A program made the translations under genes and the position numbers. A DNA stretch of 64,000 nt from Prevotella sp. UBA2725 (lineage in GTDB: Bacteria; Bacteroidota; Bacteroidia; Bacteroidales; Bacteroidaceae). Positions within the stretch are counted from its first letter, which is position 1, and every line of letters starts with the position of its first letter. Positions 7,889 through 16,055 of this stretch are shown one piece after another. The DNA lies in the NCBI GenBank assembly GCA_002353825.1, contig DEKJ01000051.1, positions 1-64,000 of the forward strand. The letters run 5' to 3'. The notes beneath the pieces were generated by a model, which was not told where the DNA came from, made no database searches, and was given only the letters and a program-made list of their open reading frames with translations.

Positions 7889-8791
7889 ATGGAACATGTA
7901 AACATGACGTGGGTTAACAAGCTGAGACTGCAGTATCTGAGAACCTTGGAGTTCTATGAGGAGACCTCTCAACGTTTACCCACAAGTGAAATGAAAGCCT
8001 ACAAGATGCTGTTGTCTATCAAGACTGTGGATGAGTTCAAACAGTGGCGAAGGATGATGGATGAATTCGGTATGTCCTACGTTCATACGGATTACCCCAA
8101 GTCTCTCAATCTGCTATCCGAACTGGATGACTGTGTCGAAGGAGCCAATGACACTACAATAGCTGCGTTCATCAAGTGGAAGCTTACTATAAACCCGAGC
8201 GAGCATATCAAGGTGATGGCCCTGAACAGTGACCTGGTGCATATCCTGAGGATGGCGGTGAAGCGGGACGAGGACGTTTACATCTATGTCTTCCCTTGCG
8301 GTAAGCGCTGGGCAGTCATCGGTCAAGATGCCGACCGGTTGTTTGAGCTCTTCGGCTGGCAGACGGGATATGTGATTGACAACGACGGGGCTGCAGTCAG
8401 CTGGATGTTCATCAATCACTATGGTCTTGAGATACTGAAGCACAGCGGCTACAGCATCAAGTTCATGGACTACGGGGAATTCGACATCATCTCGGAAGCC
8501 TTTGAGGAGGATATCACCGCTTCCTTGCAGCAGTTTGTGGACTATCTTCGTATGATGACCAATCTCACGACGGAGATGCAGGACTTCATGAAGAAACTCC
8601 ATCCGATTTCAGTGCCCGTGAATGGTTATCATGAGCTGATGGAAGGTAAACTGAAGATGCTCAAAGACGGTGTGAGCGTCATCATGCCGGACGGCAAGAT
8701 GATCCCGCTTGCCGAAGGCCGAAACTGGCGTCTCGATGCAGTTGGTCGTTCCTGCCTCAATCTCTTTACCCCAAAGATAGGGGAAGCATAA
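7889..8791 (+). CDS. Protein with MutS domain I-like region
   Basis: A 300-residue protein. Residues ~125-185 (YIYVFPCGKRWAVIGQDADR, then FELFGW and later HYGLEILKHSGYSIKFMDY) follow the strand-helix pattern of MutS domain I, the mismatch-sensing domain. The DNA-contacting Phe-x-Glu motif is not preserved. A long helical region and a beta-rich end (VSVIMPDGKMIPLAEG) follow. It is the second MutS-I-like protein in this element (the other is within 618-2354) and the last rightward gene before a strong hairpin. The function is unknown. Confidence 0.55.
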   Translation: MEHVNMTWVNKLRLQYLRTLEFYEETSQRLPTSEMKAYKMLLSIKTVDEFKQWRRMMDEFGMSYVHTDYPKSLNLLSELDDCVEGANDTTIAAFIKWKLTINPSEHIKVMALNSDLVHILRMAVKRDEDVYIYVFPCGKRWAVIGQDADRLFELFGWQTGYVIDNDGAAVSWMFINHYGLEILKHSGYSIKFMDYGEFDIISEAFEEDITASLQQFVDYLRMMTNLTTEMQDFMKKLHPISVPVNGYHELMEGKLKMLKDGVSVIMPDGKMIPLAEGRNWRLDAVGRSCLNLFTPKIGEA

Positions 8792-8798
8792 CTGAAAG

Positions 8799-8840
8799 GG
8801 TCCTTTGGCTGCTCCGTTTGTTGGAGTCTACCAAAGGACC
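8799..8840. terminator. Hairpin between convergent operons
   Basis: A perfect 10-bp stem GGTCCTTTGG (8799-8808) with CCAAAGGACC (8831-8840), plus an inner CTCC/GGAG pair. It begins 7 nt after the stop of the last rightward gene and lies between convergent operons, so it probably ends transcription from one or both sides. T-runs are weak on both strands. Confidence 0.6.
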
Positions 8841-8847
8841 TCACATC

Positions 8848-9012
8848 TTATCCTACTTTTCTGTTTCTCTTAGGCTTGTCTTTCGAGACATCCTTTTGGC
8901 TTGAGATGTCCCTCGTCTTAGCCCTGAAATTCTTCTTGGATGTACCTTTTCCCTTGGGTGCTGCCTTGTCGACATCCTTACCGAAGAAAGCATCCTTTGC
9001 TTCATCATAAAA
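8848..9012 (-). pseudogene. Detached basic tail, probably the former C-terminus of the primase
   Basis: Just downstream of the primase stop (9021-9023), the minus strand has 54 sense codons with no usable start. They read YDEAKDAFFGKDVDKAAPKG and on to KPKRNRKVG before a stop. Codon choice (AAG, GAC, GTC) matches the element's genes, while the other frame is full of rare AGG/AGA. One TGA plus a one-base shift in a T-run would restore a continuous primase with this lysine-rich tail. It is inferred to be a decayed extension; a fragment of another gene is possible. Confidence 0.5.
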
Positions 9013-9020
9013 TCAGCCTC

Positions 9021-12000
9021 TCAGTCTTCCTCCATGGTATCCTCCTCTTCCTTGTCCTGCAGATTCAAGCCATAGAGGGCCTTGAGCATGTTGTAGTCGA
9101 AGCAGTAGGAACGCTGGGTGGTATGCTGGTATCTCATACGGCCGTACTGGTCAGGTGTTGATCCAGGCTCTATCTGCTTGATTCCTTTGACGGATACAAA
9201 GTATCTGACATTCTTCTCGCCAAGGAAAGCGCGGCATTGCTCCAGGTAGTATTTCAAGGACTCCTCCGGAATGACATTGTCACCGGCTGAACGCTCTCTC
9301 ATTTTGTAGAGCATGAACACACGGGTCTTCTGCAGACACAAGACTGTTCTGTTCTCCTGCCACTCAGCTTTTTTCACGGTAGAACTGCTGAACGTTCTGA
9401 CATTCTTGATCTTGTAGTCACAGTCCGCTACAAGGTCACCCTCGCTGGCAAGGAACTGGATAACATTCCAGAAGCTTCCCATCTCACTGTTTGTTTTGGT
9501 TTCCCGACTTTGGTTCTTGATGCCCTCGGTGCAAATGTCAAGCAACTGTTGCGAAGGGAGCCCGATATCAAGAAGCATCTCCAGTGTACGGTATACGGCC
9601 AGTGGTGTCACCCAGTTCTTGAGAATACGATCTTCAATAGGCTCGTTCTCCAGCTTGCGTGATACGATGTCGAAAGTCTGGTCATACACGGCCGGAAAAT
9701 GCCGCTCCATATATTCTCGATTGCCGAGAAGTTCTACTGTCAGATGCGTCAGACCCGTTGACGACATGGCCATGAGTTTCTTGTGACGATGCTTTTCCTC
9801 CAGCGAGAACTCTGAGCGGGGGAAAGAAAGGAAGATCAGACGTGTAAACAACGCTATGTCTTCCGTCGGCATTTCCTGACCGGAGACGATGATACCGCAG
9901 TCTACGGCCGAGGTCTCCTTACGACCGCTGACATCCATGGACATTCGGGTACGGCCGATACCGTCCCATAGGCCTTTGAGGAACTCTATGCGCTTGGGAT
10001 CAAGGAAGTTCTTGTACTCCTCAAGATGAACGAGCGCATTGGAGACTGCTCCCACGGTCTGTCCAAGGGATGCCATCGTGGAGTTCGTCAAGGAGAGGCC
10101 TTTGTTCTCTATGATGAAGAATGACATCAGGCTTTGGCCCAAGTCTGACTTTCCGCTGCCTTTTGGTCCGAAAAGGTTGAGCAGCGGAAAAGAGCGGGTC
10201 TTGCGGATGACGATATCCTTGAACAGTGTGGCAAGGAAGAAAGAGAATCCGACACGACCGTTGTTGCCATATACCTGAAACAACTGATCCGTGTATTCCT
10301 TCAGGGTGACTCTTGACTGGTTGCGATGGACAAACTGATGCTCAAAGGCATACTGCCGGTTGTTCATCCTGTTGTACGATGCATTTGAAGGCAGAAAGAA
10401 TGTGCCGCGGTTTCTGAGTTTCACGATACCAATGTCATCAGTGGGCATGAACTCACCACCGACACAGACACCGTTGCCGAAAGCGAAGAACTCTTCTTTC
10501 TGCCATCCGAGCTGCTTGATAGGACGGGCATCCTCTGTCTTCTTGAAAAGGTAACCCTTGAGCTTGATGAGCTCTTTTTCCGTGGCTTTCCAGATGAAGT
10601 TTCCCTTCTGCTCGACTTTCGCCCTAAACTGATTGAGCGATACAAGGTCACCCGGATCAAGGGAGAGAAGCAGTTCACGGCCGTACTCATTGCGCATACG
10701 AAAGAGACGGTGAGGGGCATCCTCATCGGTGATCAGGTAAAGTGGCTCAAGCGTGAAGTTGGACCATTCGTACACACTGCCTTTATCAGTAACTGAGAAA
10801 TATTTTCCGCCATCAATATGGAAGCCGTACTGCTGGTCCATCTCGTCCGTGCTTTCCATGGCCGCCTTGCCCCGGTCGAGCTCCAGACGCTGGCGCTCCC
10901 CTTCTACGGCTTTCTGCCAGACTCGTTTGCCGGGACCGAACTTCTTCAGTTCCTCGACATACATGTCCATTGAGGTCGGGTCCTCAACATGAGAGAGTAC
11001 TGCCGCCACCTCTTTTACCGCCTCTGATTTCTGAAGCGGTGAGACGGCATCCTCAAAGCAATAGCCTGCATACCACTGGATGAAGTCGACATTTTCAATG
11101 GCATCAAAAACGGCGCGTGATACGAAATAGGAATCTGGATCTTGCTTGCCTTCAGGATCCTCAGGGATCTGCTTCACCATCACCTGAAAGCCTTTGCTGA
11201 TAGCGGCCTTCCCAGCCTTGAAGACGGCTTTGAGTCCGGGACCAAAGCGCTCACCGGCTTTTGGACGGTCACCATCGGGAATGAAGCAGACGACGGAAGA
11301 CAGCCTCTTGATCATATTGAACTGCTCATCGGTCCATGAGATACCAAGGCAGGCGACCGTGTTCATGATACCAAGGGACTGCAGCCGCATACAGTCAGGA
11401 GCCCCCTCGACAAGATAGACCGGAGTATCTTTTCTGGTATTGGAGAAGGCTCCGTCTGCCCCGAACAGTGAACAGCCCTTTTTGTAGATGGCTGATTCCT
11501 TGCTGTTGAGATACTTGAATTCTTTTCCCCCGTCAAGCCTGCGGGCTGTAAAGGCGATAACCCGGTGCCAACGGTCACGGATGGGTATGACGAGACGGTT
11601 CCGGAAGAAATCCTCGTCCCGCTCGTTGATCAGTCCCAGTGACAACAGTGAGGACCTGTGATGGTGCTTGCCGACAAGGAACTGTCCTCCCGGGGCGTAG
11701 CCAATGCCTATGGAATCGCAGAATTCCTTGCTCCATCTGCTGTAGGCATAAGCCTGGGCTTCCTTTGACTGCAGGAACGCCTCACGATAATTACGGCAGA
11801 CCGTCTCGTTCGTAGCAAACAGCTGCTCGCGCTCCAGACGTTCCGTACGTTCTTTCTCGGTTTCTTTTGTCTCGTCAACCTCTACATGGACGCGGGCCCC
11901 AAGCCACCGTACAGCCTCGGGGAAAGACAGATGCTCATGCTCCATGGCGTAGCTTATGGCATTGCCATGCCGTCCGCAACCGAAACAGTGGTAGTGACCA

Positions 12001-12155
12001 TCGGGATAGACTACAAAGGATGGAGTCCGCTCGTTATGAAACGGACAGCATCCGGTATGCCGAGGACCGGAAGGCTTGAGTCTGACCGATTCGCCAATGA
12101 GTTGGGTAAGATCGGTCAGATCAAGTATTTTCTCTATTGTTCTGGATGAAATCAT
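9021..12155 (-). CDS. CHC2 zinc-finger/Toprim primase fused to a P-loop helicase-like domain
   Basis: A 1044-residue protein. The N-terminus is a DnaG-type zinc finger (CPFH with C37 and H40, then CFGCG with C57 and C60). A primase core and Toprim domain follow, with VYLVEGAPD (Glu250) and PDGD (294-296). A C-terminal ATPase carries the Walker A motif GPKGSGKS (663-670) and the acidic HLEEYKN segment, as in DUF927-type helicase modules of mobile elements. It probably primes and unwinds element DNA after transfer or excision. The 5' end overlaps the preceding gene by 4 nt (ATGA), indicating translational coupling. The acidic C-terminus (EEEDTMEED) seems to have lost a basic tail. Confidence 0.85.
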   Translation of the reverse strand: MISSRTIEKILDLTDLTQLIGESVRLKPSGPRHTGCCPFHNERTPSFVVYPDGHYHCFGCGRHGNAISYAMEHEHLSFPEAVRWLGARVHVEVDETKETEKERTERLEREQLFATNETVCRNYREAFLQSKEAQAYAYSRWSKEFCDSIGIGYAPGGQFLVGKHHHRSSLLSLGLINERDEDFFRNRLVIPIRDRWHRVIAFTARRLDGGKEFKYLNSKESAIYKKGCSLFGADGAFSNTRKDTPVYLVEGAPDCMRLQSLGIMNTVACLGISWTDEQFNMIKRLSSVVCFIPDGDRPKAGERFGPGLKAVFKAGKAAISKGFQVMVKQIPEDPEGKQDPDSYFVSRAVFDAIENVDFIQWYAGYCFEDAVSPLQKSEAVKEVAAVLSHVEDPTSMDMYVEELKKFGPGKRVWQKAVEGERQRLELDRGKAAMESTDEMDQQYGFHIDGGKYFSVTDKGSVYEWSNFTLEPLYLITDEDAPHRLFRMRNEYGRELLLSLDPGDLVSLNQFRAKVEQKGNFIWKATEKELIKLKGYLFKKTEDARPIKQLGWQKEEFFAFGNGVCVGGEFMPTDDIGIVKLRNRGTFFLPSNASYNRMNNRQYAFEHQFVHRNQSRVTLKEYTDQLFQVYGNNGRVGFSFFLATLFKDIVIRKTRSFPLLNLFGPKGSGKSDLGQSLMSFFIIENKGLSLTNSTMASLGQTVGAVSNALVHLEEYKNFLDPKRIEFLKGLWDGIGRTRMSMDVSGRKETSAVDCGIIVSGQEMPTEDIALFTRLIFLSFPRSEFSLEEKHRHKKLMAMSSTGLTHLTVELLGNREYMERHFPAVYDQTFDIVSRKLENEPIEDRILKNWVTPLAVYRTLEMLLDIGLPSQQLLDICTEGIKNQSRETKTNSEMGSFWNVIQFLASEGDLVADCDYKIKNVRTFSSSTVKKAEWQENRTVLCLQKTRVFMLYKMRERSAGDNVIPEESLKYYLEQCRAFLGEKNVRYFVSVKGIKQIEPGSTPDQYGRMRYQHTTQRSYCFDYNMLKALYGLNLQDKEEEDTMEED

Positions 12156-12439
12156 TTCTTGGATAAATCTTTGAGATGAAACTTCTTCAGCTTACCTTTC
12201 TCGATCAGTTCACGGATGTACTCGAGGATGGCGAAGCCGTGCCTGTCAAGGTATTCCTCCGGGACGAGGTATGCCGAGGTGGTGCCGTCAAAGGCATAGT
12301 AACGGCCGTCCGTGGGATTGATGCCGCCCACGACGGGCATATGACTGTTGTGCTCATCCTCACCATTAAGGATGACATCCTGTACGCGGATTGTTATCTT
12401 GTAGCGCTGAAAGAGCTTAATGAATTCTTTTTTCTTCAT
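12152..12439 (-). CDS. Small protein coupled to the primase
   Basis: A 95-residue protein with charged ends (MKKKEFIKLFQRYK at the start, LKKFHLKDLSKK at the end) and a central hydrophobic strand region (MPVVGGINPTDGRYYAFDG). No family is recognised. The stop codon overlaps the primase start (ATGA at 12152-12155), so the two are likely translated together and may act together. A hairpin lies 30 nt upstream of its start codon. Confidence 0.6.
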   Translation of the reverse strand: MKKKEFIKLFQRYKITIRVQDVILNGEDEHNSHMPVVGGINPTDGRYYAFDGTTSAYLVPEEYLDRHGFAILEYIRELIEKGKLKKFHLKDLSKK

Positions 12440-12468
12440 AAATTTGGTTTTAAAATTTATAGGTGCCT

Positions 12469-12492
12469 CTGTCTGGTCTCACGACCTGACAG
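12469..12492 (-). promoter_or_regulatory. Hairpin in the leader of the primase gene pair
   Basis: CTGTC-T-GGTC (12469-12478) pairs with GACC-T-GACAG (12483-12492) around a 4-nt loop with a single T-T mismatch. It lies between the HTH gene and the 95-residue gene. There is no T-run, so it may act as an attenuator or RNA-processing site rather than a full terminator. Confidence 0.45.
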
Positions 12493-12532
12493 ATGGCGGT
12501 TGTTGTTTATTCTTTAGAGGTTTGTTTGCATG

Positions 12533-12979
12533 TTATGGTTTTACGAGGCTGTACAACAAGGTACTGCGGAGCATGTAATATGCGTTCCCTATCAACTGAG
12601 CCTTGATGGTTCCCCGCTGGATCCGCTTCCGGATTGCCCATACGGAGAGGCCGAGCAGACACGCGGCCTGACGTACATTGAGCAGCACATCCCCTGCCGG
12701 GTTCTGAACCTGGAACTCGGGCATTGTCAGCCTCGCCAGAGACATCGTCTTCCGACCGGTGCCTGAGTCAAGGCTACGGATATATTCCGGAACAGTGTTG
12801 TCGAGAAGCTTTCTGAACAGTCCGCGAAGTTCATCATCTGATAAGTGAGAAACAGGATCTGCAGTTTTAGTGGCTTCATTCATGTAATTCTCAGCAGGCG
12901 TAATGTCCTTACTGTCTTGATTGCCGGTGGAGTTAGCAGACCGGCCGGGGAAAAGGTTACCAAGTAAATGTGCATTCAT
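12533..12979 (-). CDS. Excisionase-like helix-turn-helix protein
   Basis: A 148-residue protein. The C-terminal ~50 residues (VLLNVRQAACLLGLSVWAIR, then a KAQLIGNAYYML wing) match the winged-helix module of MerR/excisionase-type proteins encoded by Bacteroidales mobile elements. The N-terminal half is polar and probably disordered. Such proteins bind near attachment sites or element promoters to control excision or transfer. Its start overlaps the end of the upstream gene by 23 nt; a later start at the MNEATK methionine (~res 33) would avoid most of this and is a real alternative. Confidence 0.7.
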   Translation of the reverse strand: MNAHLLGNLFPGRSANSTGNQDSKDITPAENYMNEATKTADPVSHLSDDELRGLFRKLLDNTVPEYIRSLDSGTGRKTMSLARLTMPEFQVQNPAGDVLLNVRQAACLLGLSVWAIRKRIQRGTIKAQLIGNAYYMLRSTLLYSLVKP

Positions 12980-13235
12980 CGCTCAGAGATTTTTTAAGGT
13001 TTGACGTACAACTGACGGTGAGCTGGTAGATCATCTTTCCTGGTGATGTGTCAGCCAGGACCTTGGTACGCGTATGGAGAAATACCTCTCCTGCGTTTCC
13101 AACCCCATGGTTGAACTTGTAGATTGACGACTGGGCAGAGTGCAGTTTCTCGTGCGTGTCGAAATAGCGCACGTAGCTCTTACCGATCTTCATGTTTCGC
13201 AGCCAACTTACATTGGTTGTAGATGCGATGTTCAT
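12957..13235 (-). CDS. Small protein at the head of the primase operon
   Basis: A 92-residue protein, basic in the first half (WLRNMKIGKSYVRYF). No motif or signal is recognised. It is the first gene of the leftward operon, with a long AT-rich upstream region containing a dyad at 13272-13298. The overlap with the HTH gene suggests translational coupling. It may be a small DNA-binding or regulatory protein, but this is a guess from position only. Confidence 0.5.
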   Translation of the reverse strand: MNIASTTNVSWLRNMKIGKSYVRYFDTHEKLHSAQSSIYKFNHGVGNAGEVFLHTRTKVLADTSPGKMIYQLTVSCTSNLKKSLSDECTFTW

Positions 13236-13843
13236 CGTAATAATTTTTTTGGTTTATTAATGTATTATTATGCAACAGTAAAGCTATAGTTCTGTTGCGA
13301 CGGCAATATTAGAAACATTTTCCGGATCCTTCAAACATTTTTCGCAAAAATTTCTTGAAATCGTAACAATTTATGCATTTTTGCTAAAAGTTGTATGAGA
13401 TACATTTGATAATGATCAAATATTTGCTAATATTATAACAGTCCGATACTTCTGTCAGGGTTATCCTTACAAAGAGGAATATACAAAAATTCAATATTGG
13501 ACTTATGTTATAATTATAACTGATTGATATTCAATATAATAATTGGTTTTTAAGAACACAATAAATGAACTTGTTTCAAAACTATAAATATACAAAATTT
13601 ATGCAGTATTGCGCTTTTTCATACGATTCTGCTTACAGATCTCTATCCCAAGTTCCAAATTCGGCGTAAGTCCTTTATTTACAAGGGATATTTTGTATTT
13701 TTAGAAAGGAAATTCGGAACGGAAAACAACAATTATTCTAACTCTCAATTTCAATTTGTAAATAAAACAAATTTACATTTTCAAAACTGCTTTTTTGTAT
13801 AATCTTGCATATTACTCGTTAGGAGCAATAAATGGTAGAAACT
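13236..13843. other. AT-rich 608-bp intergenic region between mobile element and defence island
   Basis: No gene is seen. It holds a dyad GCAACAG/CTGTTGC, two direct copies of AAACATTTTyCG exactly 20 bp apart (13313 and 13333), a perfect 14-bp palindrome GTTATAATTATAAC (13507-13520), and TGTAAAT/ATTTACA (13757-13763, 13771-13777). These fit control sites of the leftward operon or a recombination/transfer site. No attachment-site pair could be matched within the window. Confidence 0.5.
13272..13298 (-). promoter_or_regulatory. Dyad operator around a probable promoter of the primase operon
   Basis: GCAACAG (13272-13278) and CTGTTGC (13292-13298) are a perfect 7-bp inverted repeat with centres of the arms 20 bp apart. 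Between them the minus strand reads TAGCTTTA, one base from the Bacteroidetes -7 consensus TAnnTTTG. A dimeric repressor bound here would cover the promoter. It lies 37 nt upstream of the first gene of the leftward operon. Confidence 0.45.
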
Positions 13844-14263
13844 TTAGCAATTTTGAGGTAGCAGAGGTATAACTTCCAGATCATCCGGCACATAGATATT
13901 GCCTTTGAAAAGTTCTCCTGCCTCGGCGGCGTAACGTTCCCGGCGAAGAGCTAGATCTGTATCCTCTGTATGATAAAGGATGAGATTCTTGACGTGGAGG
14001 AACGCCGCGTTCCTGCTATGGCCCATCATCCGAATAATCCAAACGGCACCGGGGATATGATCGGTATGGGCATGGGAGACGAACACCGCATCAAGCTCAT
14101 CCAGCCCAATCTCCGCTTTTTCGAGCTGACATAGGATGCCATTGCCGCCACCGCCGTCAACGAGCAGTGTCGTTTTCTGTGCGTGGAGGGTATAACAGGT
14201 GTTGTAGCAGTGTGTCGTCACGGCTTCCCCTGTCCCAAGCATGATGATTTTTTCGCTAGTCAT
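13844..14263 (-). pseudogene. MBL-fold hydrolase, copy A, with large internal in-frame deletion
   Basis: A 139-codon open frame. The first ~83 residues include the metallo-beta-lactamase metal-binding motif HAHTDH. The sequence then jumps straight to the C-terminal segment LHVKNLILYHTEDTDL. Compared with the full copy at 28382-29194, about 130 internal residues are missing, yet the frame is kept. The junction falls where the flanks share CGTTyCT-like microhomology. Conserved residues of the missing part (for example in SFLGDEPF) are gone, so hydrolase activity is unlikely. It lies 6 nt after the 7-codon abiEii scar and remains translationally close to abiEi. Confidence 0.8.
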
Positions 14264-14269
14264 CTTACA

Positions 14270-14293
14270 TTACTCAAAGATGCCATTGCTCAT
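14270..14293 (-). pseudogene. Seven-codon in-frame scar of the abiEii toxin gene
   Basis: Reading leftward: ATG AGC AAT GGC ATC TTT GAG TAA (MSNGIFE). Its first codons match the start, and its last codons the end, of the intact abiEii at 20561-21388. The body was deleted between two copies of AAAGATG, which in copy B lie near both ends of the gene. The frame, the ATGA overlap with abiEi and the 6-nt gap to the MBL start are all preserved. Confidence 0.85.
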
Positions 14294-14916
14294 TTCTTCA
14301 TATAATTTATGAGGGTTTGTATTGATCCGGCCTTCTTACCGACCTTGACATATTGTTCGAAGACTGTAATATCCATATTCTTGAAATCTTCGATTTCCAT
14401 TCGAATATCATCTTCGAGATAGGTCTCCACGTCCTTCTTGTAGCGCAGGTTCACGCCGGGAGAGTTTGCAATAAGGTCACAGAGAGCTTTTTCGGGAGAG
14501 GCCATAATAAAGGCATACTGCTTTTTGTTTATACTTGTCAGGCCAATAGGAAAAGCCTCACGGTTGATGAACATATAGTCAAACTGGCCAAATGGAGTAT
14601 CGAACGACCTTGCATGTTTTACTGTCATCGACTGGGTAAGGTAAACAGCTTCGGGAATGAGACCGTAGTAGCGGAGTGCAGTTGACATAGAAACATAGGA
14701 CGGCGCATAGAGTGCATTTGCGATAAGTTCGGTAGATATTACAGTTTCACTTATTTCTGGGTTCACCACATAAAGTCCTTTCTTGAGCCTGATGATCTTC
14801 TTTTCATGCTCAAGATTGCGGACCTTCTGGCGGGTCGCCTTTATGTCCGGATAGAGAGAAGCTATCGTTTCTGTACTGACCGGAATGTTTCCGAATTGCT
14901 CTATCTTTGTGATCAT
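14290..14916 (-). CDS. abiEi: AbiEi-type antitoxin/transcriptional regulator, copy A (no toxin)
   Basis: A 208-residue protein. The N-terminal winged-helix region (SLYPDIKATRQKVRNLEHE, then KKGLYVV) and the C-terminal antitoxin domain match the AbiEi family of type IV toxin-antitoxin systems (established: AbiEi represses its own operon and counteracts the AbiEii nucleotidyltransferase toxin). It is nearly identical to the copy at 21385-22011, differing only at SFD/SFE, RYK/RYE and MEIED/MEIND. The partner toxin has been deleted here. It could still repress the other copy's promoter, since both carry the same inverted repeat, and so act as an extra antitoxin source. Confidence 0.9.
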   Translation of the reverse strand: MITKIEQFGNIPVSTETIASLYPDIKATRQKVRNLEHEKKIIRLKKGLYVVNPEISETVISTELIANALYAPSYVSMSTALRYYGLIPEAVYLTQSMTVKHARSFDTPFGQFDYMFINREAFPIGLTSINKKQYAFIMASPEKALCDLIANSPGVNLRYKKDVETYLEDDIRMEIEDFKNMDITVFEQYVKVGKKAGSIQTLINYMKK

Positions 14917-14920
14917 GTTG

Positions 14921-14977
14921 CAAAGATAGTAAAATTTTGAACAGCAAACTAATATTTTTATGTTTTTCTGTTCAAAA
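14921..14977 (-). promoter_or_regulatory. Promoter and AbiEi operator, copy A
   Basis: On the minus strand TATCTTTG (14921-14928) is a -7 box only 4 nt before the start codon. Upstream lies a perfect 10-bp inverted repeat, TTTTGAACAG (14935-14944) and CTGTTCAAAA (14968-14977). Paired inverted repeats upstream of abiE operons are the known binding sites of AbiEi. The same arrangement is at 22016-22072. Confidence 0.65.
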
Positions 14978-15132
14978 ATTGTCTTTTCTAAGTTTGTAGC
15001 TGGTCCTTATCACCTATGAAGTCTCTCCATTACCATCCGTGTCAGCTTCCGTAGCTTCACGCCCCACCGCGGAGCAATGAGCAACCGAGAAGGACTTTCG
15101 CTGACAAAACGCTCGAAGGCGATGTCGTTTTT

Positions 15133-16053
15133 TTATCGGCACATCATCTTTATAGCAATCTCCACAAGTGGTATGGAGCATATTGACAGCACCGTTGTCA
15201 TGAACGTTATCTCGGTCATCAGTCTTGAGTCACGCTCGTACTTCATGCAGAACATCGTACCGAAGGCAGCGACAGGCATGGCGATGACGGTAGTGTTGAT
15301 ATCGTTGACGAGCTCGTTGACATTACAAGCCTTGAAAATGAGATAGATACAGAGAGGAACGACGAAAAGACGGAGAGCTGTGGTCACGTATACTTTTCCG
15401 TGAGTGAGCATCTTCCGCATGCTGATGCCTGCCAGGGATGAACCGATTACAAGCAGTGAGCCGGGGACAGTGATATTGCCGACCATAGTGACGGGCTGGC
15501 TGATGGCTTGAGACACGTGAAAGCCGAAGACGACAATGATTGTTGCGACATAAGCCGCAAGCATCATCGGGCTCAAGAGCATCTTCCACTTGAAACTGCC
15601 GCGGGAATGTTCTCCTTTGACGAGCATGACACCGGCCGTGAAGATAAAGAAGGTATTGGGCATGTTGAGCAAGGCAGCATAGAAGATGGCCTGGGGGCCA
15701 AAGATACTTGCCACGATGGGGTAACCGATGAACCCGACATTGCCGAACATAATGCAGAAGCCTATCATCCCTTGCTCAAGCGTGTCTTTGCTGATCAGTT
15801 TCGGCACGGTGAAGGCTGCAAGGGTGAGAATAAAGTAGGTGGCAAAGCCGACTCCCAACAAAGGAAGTATGTACTTAGAGTCGGGAAGTTTGTCACCCAT
15901 CACCGATGAGAGTATTAGCAACGGACAGCACACGTCAATGATGAGCGAAGAAAGTCGTTTATCAAAATCTCCGCCCATCAGTCCGAAGCGGCGGAGCACA
16001 TATCCTAAAACTACGATGGCAAACAAAGTCACCATCACCTGTATATCCTGCAT
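15133..16053 (-). CDS. AEC-family transporter
   Basis: A 306-residue protein with about ten hydrophobic segments covering its whole length, as in the auxin efflux carrier (AEC) family of secondary transporters. Visible family-like features are FGNVGFIGYPIV (~res 104-115) and a central loop before the second half (VGNITVPGSLLVIGSSLAG). The substrate is not predictable; bacterial members move organic acids or amino acids. A 5'-truncated relic of the same gene is at 22228-22402, so this gene was part of the duplicated segment. It starts 2 nt after the stop codon of the upstream ATPase gene. Confidence 0.85.
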   Translation of the reverse strand: MQDIQVMVTLFAIVVLGYVLRRFGLMGGDFDKRLSSLIIDVCCPLLILSSVMGDKLPDSKYILPLLGVGFATYFILTLAAFTVPKLISKDTLEQGMIGFCIMFGNVGFIGYPIVASIFGPQAIFYAALLNMPNTFFIFTAGVMLVKGEHSRGSFKWKMLLSPMMLAAYVATIIVVFGFHVSQAISQPVTMVGNITVPGSLLVIGSSLAGISMRKMLTHGKVYVTTALRLFVVPLCIYLIFKACNVNELVNDINTTVIAMPVAAFGTMFCMKYERDSRLMTEITFMTTVLSICSIPLVEIAIKMMCR

Positions 16054-16055
16054 AA

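Larger units (their letters stand above)
13972..15310. repeat. Segmental duplication, copy A
   Basis: This segment matches 19867-22402 in order and orientation (MBL C-terminal region, abiEi, shared 200-bp upstream region, 3' part of the AEC gene). From abiEi onward the offset is a constant 7095 bp. Copy A lacks the abiEii body and the middle of the MBL gene. The AbiEi proteins differ at only three of 208 residues. Direct repeats of this size could recombine and delete the two ATPase genes between them. Confidence 0.85.

Noticed and set aside
8940..9161. Plus-strand ORF over the primase 3' end
   Set aside because: It is a shadow of the primase and its decayed tail on the other strand.
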